Part shown: positions 59,159-64,000 of the stretch, in pieces | How positions within the stretch are numbered: the stretch's first letter is position 1 | How the letters are laid out: each line of letters begins with the position of its first letter | Assembly: GCF_900116415.1 (NCBI RefSeq) | Contig: NZ_FPAP01000002.1 | Coordinates: forward strand, 496,001-560,000 | DNA length: 64,000 nucleotides | Source of the DNA: Chryseobacterium formosense | GTDB lineage: Bacteria; Bacteroidota; Bacteroidia; Flavobacteriales; Weeksellaceae | Direction of reading: 5' to 3' | Position numbers and translations under genes: made by a program | The notes under the pieces: model-generated | Databases searched by the model: none | What the model saw: the letters and a program-made list of their open reading frames with translations, nothing else | What the model was told of the DNA's origin: nothing

Positions 59159-59766
59159 TTTTGCTCCTTTTGATAAAGGATTGGGTTAAGACTTTCATCG
59201 TTGTACATTTTCATTTGTTTGTACACTTTCATCTTAACATCACCGTTTTCAATATCATTAAGCAATTGAATGATTGAAGCACATAGATCTTCTTTCTGGG
59301 TAAGCAATACGTCTAATTTTTGCTGACAATTATAACGGTGCTCTTCAGAAGCAGATTCGCGATTTGCTTCTAACGACATATGATAAACCTTTAATGCTAA
59401 AATAGATAATCTGTCGACAGCCCAAGCTGGAGTTTCAGTATTAATCTTAGCGTCAGATTTTGGAGTAATATCTTTGTATTTATCTAGAAACCAGCTGTCT
59501 ATAAACTCTACCAAATCTGTTCTTTTCTGATTTGATGCGTCTATTGTTCTTTTTAATTGAAGAGCTTCAACAGGGTCTATATTTTCATCTCTTATTATAT
59601 CTTCCAAATGCCATTGAACGGTATCAATCCAGTTTTTAGCATACAAAATCCGTTCCAAAGTATCACTTTCAAACGGGTTTTTAATAGGAGTTTCAACGCT
59701 GTCTAATATATGATAATCTTCAATAGACTGGTTGAAGATTTTCCAGGCAGTATCGGTAAAATTCAT
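59155..59766 (-). CDS. DUF4254 family protein
   Basis: 203 residues, soluble and helical, no signal peptide. The pattern WHLEDIIRDENIDPVEAL near residues 52-69, IDASNQKRTDLVEFID near 74-89, TPAWAVDRLSILALKVYHM near 111-129 and HRYNCQQKLDVLLTQ are typical of DUF4254 in Bacteroidota. The function is not known. The 3' end overlaps the lipoprotein gene by 4 bp (ATGA) and tatA ends 15 nt upstream. It may be a cytoplasmic partner of the cell-envelope operon. Confidence 0.85.
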   Translation of the reverse strand: MNFTDTAWKIFNQSIEDYHILDSVETPIKNPFESDTLERILYAKNWIDTVQWHLEDIIRDENIDPVEALQLKRTIDASNQKRTDLVEFIDSWFLDKYKDITPKSDAKINTETPAWAVDRLSILALKVYHMSLEANRESASEEHRYNCQQKLDVLLTQKEDLCASIIQLLNDIENGDVKMKVYKQMKMYNDESLNPILYQKEQK

Positions 59767-59781
59767 TGAAATAAAGAAGTT

Positions 59782-59997
59782 TTAGTGGCTAGCTGGATTA
59801 TTGTTGGAAGAATTGTTGTCGGTTGTTTTTGAACCCGGTTTTTCTTCTTCTTTGATAGCGTCCTTAAATTCTTTAATTCCGGAACCCATACCTCTCATCA
59901 ATTCAGGGATTTTTTTACCTCCGAAAAGTAATAAAAGGATGATGGCAACGATAAGGATGTGTTGCCAAGATAAGGCTAATATTGTTAATGTATTCAT
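59782..59997 (-). CDS. tatA: Sec-independent translocase TatA/TatE-like
   Basis: 71 residues. One short N-terminal helix (about 7-22, [21 protein letters not shown]), then the conserved [27 protein letters not shown] amphipathic helix broken here by position only, and an unstructured tail rich in K, S, N. It pore-forms the twin-arginine translocase with TatC. No tatC gene is in the window. It is located 30 nt after the EnvC-like gene and before DUF4254. TatA rather than TatB because the tail is short and the FGGKK motif is complete. Confidence 0.93.
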   Translation of the reverse strand: MNTLTILALSWQHILIVAIILLLLFGGKKIPELMRGMGSGIKEFKDAIKEEEKPGSKTTDNNSSNNNPASH

Positions 59998-60027
59998 TTC
60001 TAAATTTTTTGCAAAGTTAATCTTTTT

Positions 60028-61587
60028 TTAATACGAAACCCAACCCAATGGGTCAACTGCCTGACTTCCGTTCCATATCTGGAAATCAAGAGTGTAAGTG
60101 CCGTCAAAATCCTGTGCGACACTACCTACAATCGTACCTGCAGAAACCTGCTGGTTTTTTGAAACGGTATTGCTGCTAAGATTAGAATAAATGGTAAAAT
60201 AATCACCATGTTTAATCATCACAGTTTTAGTACCGTCTGCAGAAGGAATTACCTGCGAAACGGTTCCTGGGAAAACCGCTCTTGCCGAAGTTCCTTTCGC
60301 TACGGAAATTTTGATTCCGTTATTTTCTTCCCAAATATTTTTAAAGACCGGATGCTGCTGTTTTCCGAATCTGTGCGTAATCGTTCCTGAAGCAGGCATT
60401 GAAATTCTGCCTCGGTTCGCGGCAAAATTACTTCCTGCGGAAGGTGCAGAAACCCCAAAATTGGTCATCGCTTTCGATTCTGCAGCTTTTTTATCATCTT
60501 CTTTTTTCTTGGCTAATGCTGCTTCAGCATCTCTTGCGGCTTTCAGTTTTTCTGTTGCTTCTCTTGACTTTTCATTAGCTTCATCCAGAGCTTTCTTTGC
60601 TGCTATTTTTCTGGCTTCATCTTTTGCGCTTGCTTCTGCTTTTGCAGCTTCAGCGGTACGTTTTCTGTCTTCTTCCTCGCGTTTAGCAGCAAGTTCTGAT
60701 GCTTTTTTTGCCTCGACTTCAGCTAGCTTTCTTTCTCTTTCTAATGCTTCAGCTTTCGCTTTCGCTTCAGCATCAATTCTTGCTTTTTCTCTTTCTGCAG
60801 CAATTTTTGCCAAACGGATTTTTTCAGCTTCTGCTTTCTTTTTCGCTTCCTCTTCAGCTTTTGCAATTCTAAGCTCTTCAGCAATGATCGCTTTAATCTG
60901 TCCTTCTAAAGCTTTAGACTGAGATTGTTTTTGCTTAAGCTCACCAGTTAGTTTAGATTCGTTTTTCTTGAACTCTGTTACCAACTGTTCTTTTTGCTGA
61001 CGTTCAACGGTAATAGTCGTTAAATCTTTCTTCTGATTAGCAAGAAGGTTTTCTTTCTCCACTGCCGATCTTTTTTTCTGTTCTACTGATTTCTTTAATT
61101 CTACCGCAGTATTGGTGATTTCAGCTGCTTTTTTATCCTGATAATCAGAGTATTGTTTTAAATATTGCACTCTTCTAAGCGCTTCACCCAAACTTTTTGA
61201 TGAAAGAATGAAGGTTACTTTATTCTGAACGCCTTTGTTTTTATAAGCATTCACCAAAACCTGAGCGTAGTTTTTTCTTAAAACTCCCAGTTCTCGGTTC
61301 TGACGGTTTATTTCAAGCTGACGAAGATAAATCTCATCCTCAATAAATCTTTTTTCTTTCTGAGTATTGTTGTAAACCTTTTCTCTAAGCGCTAATTTTT
61401 TATTAACGTTATTTAAATATGATATTGATAATTTAGATTCATTTCTGGTTTTTGCCAGATCTGAATTTATTTGAATGATCTGTTTTTTTAGATCAGCATT
61501 TTGCTTTTGTAACTGTTCCTTATTTTGTTGGGCATATTGTAATCCGAACAGCAAAATACCTATTAAAAAGCTAATTTTTTTAATCAT
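60028..61587 (-). CDS. EnvC-like murein hydrolase activator with degenerate LytM domain
   Basis: 519 residues. A signal peptide (1-19, ending YAQ) precedes a long coiled coil (about 20-250) and a K/E/A-rich helix (about 230-380) of repeated EAEKIRLAKIAAE-like units. The C-terminal LytM/M23 domain is at about 394-519. It is degenerate: K426 replaces the zinc aspartate in NNGIKISV, N469 replaces the histidine in IYSNL, and D501 replaces the histidine in TLDFQI. So it is probably an amidase activator like EnvC, not a peptidase. The 5' end overlaps DUF4292 by 4 bp; tatA follows. Confidence 0.88.
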   Translation of the reverse strand: MIKKISFLIGILLFGLQYAQQNKEQLQKQNADLKKQIIQINSDLAKTRNESKLSISYLNNVNKKLALREKVYNNTQKEKRFIEDEIYLRQLEINRQNRELGVLRKNYAQVLVNAYKNKGVQNKVTFILSSKSLGEALRRVQYLKQYSDYQDKKAAEITNTAVELKKSVEQKKRSAVEKENLLANQKKDLTTITVERQQKEQLVTEFKKNESKLTGELKQKQSQSKALEGQIKAIIAEELRIAKAEEEAKKKAEAEKIRLAKIAAEREKARIDAEAKAKAEALERERKLAEVEAKKASELAAKREEEDRKRTAEAAKAEASAKDEARKIAAKKALDEANEKSREATEKLKAARDAEAALAKKKEDDKKAAESKAMTNFGVSAPSAGSNFAANRGRISMPASGTITHRFGKQQHPVFKNIWEENNGIKISVAKGTSARAVFPGTVSQVIPSADGTKTVMIKHGDYFTIYSNLSSNTVSKNQQVSAGTIVGSVAQDFDGTYTLDFQIWNGSQAVDPLGWVSY

Positions 61588-62429
61588 TTAATCTCAATTT
61601 TCTTATAATTGGCTGGAACTGAATAGGGTGTTTCCATCCTCGAAAAGTCAAATTTCGTGTTTTCCAGTAAAATTTGGCTGGATTTTGAGCCTTTTATAAT
61701 TATTTTAACATTTTTAGGGAGTTTTACCTCGTTCGGAAAGGTTTCCCAGTTTTCATATACGATTTCAATGGCATCATCGGATTTTACATCCTGCAATTTT
61801 ATCCAAGTAAGATTAAAATCATTCGTGTACTGCGTTTCAACTTTATATTCACGAATTACATCATTGGTGACGATTTTCTGATTGGTGATTGAGCTGAGCT
61901 GATAGCCATCAGAATTTTTTACAATCTTAGAATTGCTGTTTGAAATAAGTAGAAATGTACGACCCATCAAGAGTTTTTCTAGTGTTTTGTAATCGATAAA
62001 ATTTACATTCAAAAGGTTATTCAGATAATCAAAATCAGAATCAATGTAGTTTTTGTTGTATCGGTCGATTGCCTTTATTCCTTCAGGGGTAATTATCGCT
62101 CTTGCAGCAGGAATGATCAGGAAAGAAATGTTTGCCCAGATTTTTTTATCATTTTCAATATAAATAGTTGCATCCAGCGGACTTACTCTAAGATCGCTTG
62201 CCGTGATTTTGCTGTTTATTTTTACATGATCGAATTTAGGATGAATAAGTATTTTCTCATAGAAAGTTATTCGATCCTGAATATTTTTGGCATCTTTCGG
62301 GTCATTCTTATTGCCGGAATTTTCTACCTGAATACTGTCATTTTTAGAAGAATTCTGGTTGAGTGCTTTTCTGCTTTTACAGGAAAGAATGGTGAGTGTG
62401 ATCATCAATAAGATAGCCCAATTTCTCAT
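61584..62429 (-). CDS. DUF4292 lipoprotein
   Basis: 281 residues. The N-terminus MRNWAILLMITLTILSC carries a lipobox. Then a charged linker (about 20-50) leads to a beta-rich domain (about 60-280) with HVKINSKITASDLRVSPLDATIYI and KIWANISFLIIPAARAIITPEGIKA, which matches DUF4292. It may resemble LolA/LolB-like lipid-binding folds by its strands, but this is inference. First gene of the six-gene operon; its stop overlaps the start of the EnvC-like gene by 4 bp. Confidence 0.85.
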   Translation of the reverse strand: MRNWAILLMITLTILSCKSRKALNQNSSKNDSIQVENSGNKNDPKDAKNIQDRITFYEKILIHPKFDHVKINSKITASDLRVSPLDATIYIENDKKIWANISFLIIPAARAIITPEGIKAIDRYNKNYIDSDFDYLNNLLNVNFIDYKTLEKLLMGRTFLLISNSNSKIVKNSDGYQLSSITNQKIVTNDVIREYKVETQYTNDFNLTWIKLQDVKSDDAIEIVYENWETFPNEVKLPKNVKIIIKGSKSSQILLENTKFDFSRMETPYSVPANYKKIEIK

Positions 62430-62465
62430 ATGTAAATTTTAATAATCTTTTACAATATTAACGCC

Positions 62466-62493
62466 AAACCACACAAATGGGATTGTGTGGTTT
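62466..62493 (-). terminator. Hairpin after the nucleotidyltransferase gene, possible terminator
   Basis: An 11-bp perfect stem AAACCACACAA / TTGTGTGGTTT around a 6-nt loop. On the minus strand there is only a short TTT after the stem, so termination is less sure. Confidence 0.55.
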
Positions 62494-62516
62494 TTCTCAA
62501 CGTTATTTATTTAAAT

Positions 62517-63533
62517 TTATTTCGATAAAAAATCTAAAACTGAGAAGTCTCCCAGTGAAATCTCTCTTGCAACTCCGAAATACTGAGCCGAACTTCCGAT
62601 CATCGAGTTGGATAGGTTTCCGTGGTCAATAATCGTTTTTTCCTGAATTAGAGAATTATCGATATTTGAATTAATCACTTTTGTACCTTTTCCTAAAGAA
62701 ACATAAGGTCCGATTTTAGAGTTTGAAATTTCAACGCCTTCACCGATGTAGCATGGCTGAATGATAAGAGAATTCTGAATATTAGCCGATTGAGGGAATT
62801 CTGTGAACTCATCTTTTTCGTATTCTAAAATTTTACCATTGGTTTCTACTGTGGCATTTTTGTTTCCGCAATCCATCCAGTCGTCTACTTTTCCTAAAGA
62901 GAATTTTGCACCTTTCTGACGAAGATTTTCCAAGGCAGTTGTCAACTGATATTCACCACTTACTTTAATATCATTATCCATAATGTGGTTGATTTCATCC
63001 ATCAGTTTTTCACCCGAATTAAAATAATAAATTCCGATAATTGCCAAATCTGAAATAAACGTCTGTGGTTTCTCTATAAAATCGGTAATGAAGCCATAAT
63101 CATCAAGCTTTACAACCCCAAAAGCAGAAGGATCATCTACTTTTTTCACCCATATTACACCGTCAGAATTGGTGTCTAAAGTAAAATCTGCTCTGAATAA
63201 AGTGTCTGCAAAAGCTACCACTACATTTCCTGTCATAGAAGCTTCGGCGCATTTTATAGCATGTGCTGTTCCCAATGCAATATCTTGAGTATAAATGCTT
63301 GCTTTTGCACCAAGATTTTCCGCAATTTTGATCAAAGAAGCTTCAACTTCAGCTCCGAAATCTCCAATAATAAATGCTACTTCATCTATTTTTTCTCCTG
63401 CAACTTTAGCAATATCTTCTACTAATCTCTGTACAATTGGTTTTCCTGCAATAGGAATCAATGGCTTTGGAACCGTTAATGTATGAGGTCTCAATCTTGA
63501 GCCTTTTCCTGCCATCGGAACAATAATTTTCAT
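62517..63533 (-). CDS. Sugar-phosphate nucleotidyltransferase (glucose-1-phosphate thymidylyltransferase-like)
   Basis: 338 residues. The nucleotide signature is MKIIVPMAGKGSRLRPHTL at the N-terminus (G-x-G-x-R-L motif) with KPLIPIAGKPIVQRLV. The sugar-binding region has IALGTAHAIKCA, FADTLF and IEKPQTFISDLAIIGIYYF. The C-terminal part (about 245-338) is a left-handed beta-helix-like acyltransferase tail (SLIIQPCYIGEGVEISNSKIG). It makes an NDP-sugar for surface polysaccharides; dTDP-glucose is likely but not certain. It is next to the flippase gene, 29 nt after that gene's stop. Confidence 0.88.
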   Translation of the reverse strand: MKIIVPMAGKGSRLRPHTLTVPKPLIPIAGKPIVQRLVEDIAKVAGEKIDEVAFIIGDFGAEVEASLIKIAENLGAKASIYTQDIALGTAHAIKCAEASMTGNVVVAFADTLFRADFTLDTNSDGVIWVKKVDDPSAFGVVKLDDYGFITDFIEKPQTFISDLAIIGIYYFNSGEKLMDEINHIMDNDIKVSGEYQLTTALENLRQKGAKFSLGKVDDWMDCGNKNATVETNGKILEYEKDEFTEFPQSANIQNSLIIQPCYIGEGVEISNSKIGPYVSLGKGTKVINSNIDNSLIQEKTIIDHGNLSNSMIGSSAQYFGVAREISLGDFSVLDFLSK

Positions 63534-63561
63534 ATATAATTGTTATTTTTTATATTAATGT

Positions 63562-64000
63562 TTAGTTTTTTCTAAGTATTTTGTTGATCATCGTTCTTTC
63601 ATTATACGCTAAAAATGCGATGAATAATAAAAACAGACCGTTTCCGATAAAATAATTTTCTCTGAAATACAAAAATGAAACCAGAGAAATTGCTATAGAT
63701 AATGAAAGGTAAATAAGGATTTTTTTTATGTTATAATGAATGGGATACTGTGCTCTCCCCCAAAAATACGAAATAATCATCATACTTGTGTAGGTAATCA
63801 ATGCTGCAAAAGCACTTGCCCAATATCCGTATTTGGGAATAAATGTAAAGTTGATAAAAATGGTAATCGCTGCTCCAATCAGAGAAATGTATAATCCCAC
63901 TCTTGTCTGGTCTGAAAGTTTATACCAAATCGAAAGATTAAGATAAATTCCTAAAAACAATGCACCCAGCATTACAAGAGGAATGATTTCGATTCCTTCA
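63562..64000 (-). CDS. Polysaccharide flippase/oligosaccharide exporter (N-terminus beyond right edge)
   Basis: The frame stays open past an internal ATG (63972) to the edge (continuing as EGIEIIPLVMLGA), so the gene starts to the right of the window. The visible C-terminal 145 residues contain four or more hydrophobic segments and match the Wzx/PST flippase end: LNLSIWYKLSDQTRVGLYISLIG, IPKYGYWASAFAALITY. It is probably an exporter of lipid-linked oligosaccharides. The nucleotidyltransferase gene follows at 63533 on the same strand, suggesting a polysaccharide locus to the right. Confidence 0.8.
   Translation of the reverse strand, partial: EGIEIIPLVMLGALFLGIYLNLSIWYKLSDQTRVGLYISLIGAAITIFINFTFIPKYGYWASAFAALITYTSMMIISYFWGRAQYPIHYNIKKILIYLSLSIAISLVSFLYFRENYFIGNGLFLLFIAFLAYNERTMINKILRKN

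Noticed and set aside
60311..60922. Plus-strand Ala/Ser/Phe-rich frame opposite the EnvC-like gene
   Set aside because: It is the antisense of the K/E/A-rich helix of the EnvC-like protein; composition is an artefact of the codons.
1..64000. tRNA, rRNA, prophage, insertion sequence, toxin-antitoxin or anti-phage defence genes
   Set aside because: No sequence with the expected structures or motifs was found in the gaps or among the proteins; almost all DNA is taken by core genes.

Overview
The window looks like a chromosomal segment of a Flavobacteriia member, most probably Chryseobacterium or a close relative in Weeksellaceae. Evidence: AT-rich DNA; type IX secretion (T9SS) C-terminal sorting tails; TAnnTTTG-type -7 promoter boxes; an OmpA with thrombospondin-3 repeats; a bacillithiol gene; a methionine synthase split into two proteins; and many Bacteroidota-specific DUF families. 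No rRNA, tRNA, prophage, insertion sequence, CRISPR array or defence island was found. This is mostly core genome with tight operons.

Layout. 1-2.3 kb: a TonB-linked outer-membrane beta-barrel gene cut by the left edge, then a probably 5'-truncated orphan gene. 2.3-13.1 kb: housekeeping genes (DUF3817, nadD, recJ, M48 peptidase, a YbiT-type ABC-F ATPase, smpB, OmpA, YebC), then an LpxH-like phosphatase with a GT28-like glycosyltransferase. 13.3-21.5 kb: a membrane-protein cluster with RDD divergent from SpoIIM, a polytopic protein, DUF4129, DUF4350, MoxR AAA+ ATPase, DUF58 and a DUF2314 lipoprotein. 21.5-26.5 kb: OsmC, a T9SS cargo protein and a GH63-like glucosidase.

26.6-36.8 kb is a methionine regulon. 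A SAM-I riboswitch precedes metX, a kinase-less ThrA-like homoserine dehydrogenase, metZ, the N-terminal part of MetH, a fatty-acid desaturase, the C-terminal part of MetH, and metF. Together these genes would turn aspartate semialdehyde into methionine through acylhomoserine sulfhydrylation and B12-dependent methylation. The desaturase is the odd member.

36.9-47.3 kb: a double GNAT-like protein, folE, DinB, cysS, a T9SS protein, a DPE2-type 4-alpha-glucanotransferase, two small secreted proteins sharing one upstream motif, and ferritin. 47.4-57.4 kb: an AddA-like helicase-nuclease, two tandem secreted paralogues, a DUF2851-PspC-GNAT operon, and a GH3-bshA operon with a clear promoter. 57.5-64 kb: a surface-type lipoprotein, then a six-gene minus-strand operon (DUF4292, EnvC-like, tatA, DUF4254, lipoprotein, ribA). 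The right end holds a sugar-nucleotide transferase and a polysaccharide flippase cut by the window edge.

The least explained signals are between genes: two classes of REP-like hairpin elements, a family of GC-rich hairpins with a TTT loop, a heptamer tandem repeat, and the two-block motif shared by the genes at 45.1 and 46.2 kb. I found no complete new system. The best candidates for undescribed biology are the SpoIIM-MoxR-DUF58 membrane cluster and the shared-promoter pair.
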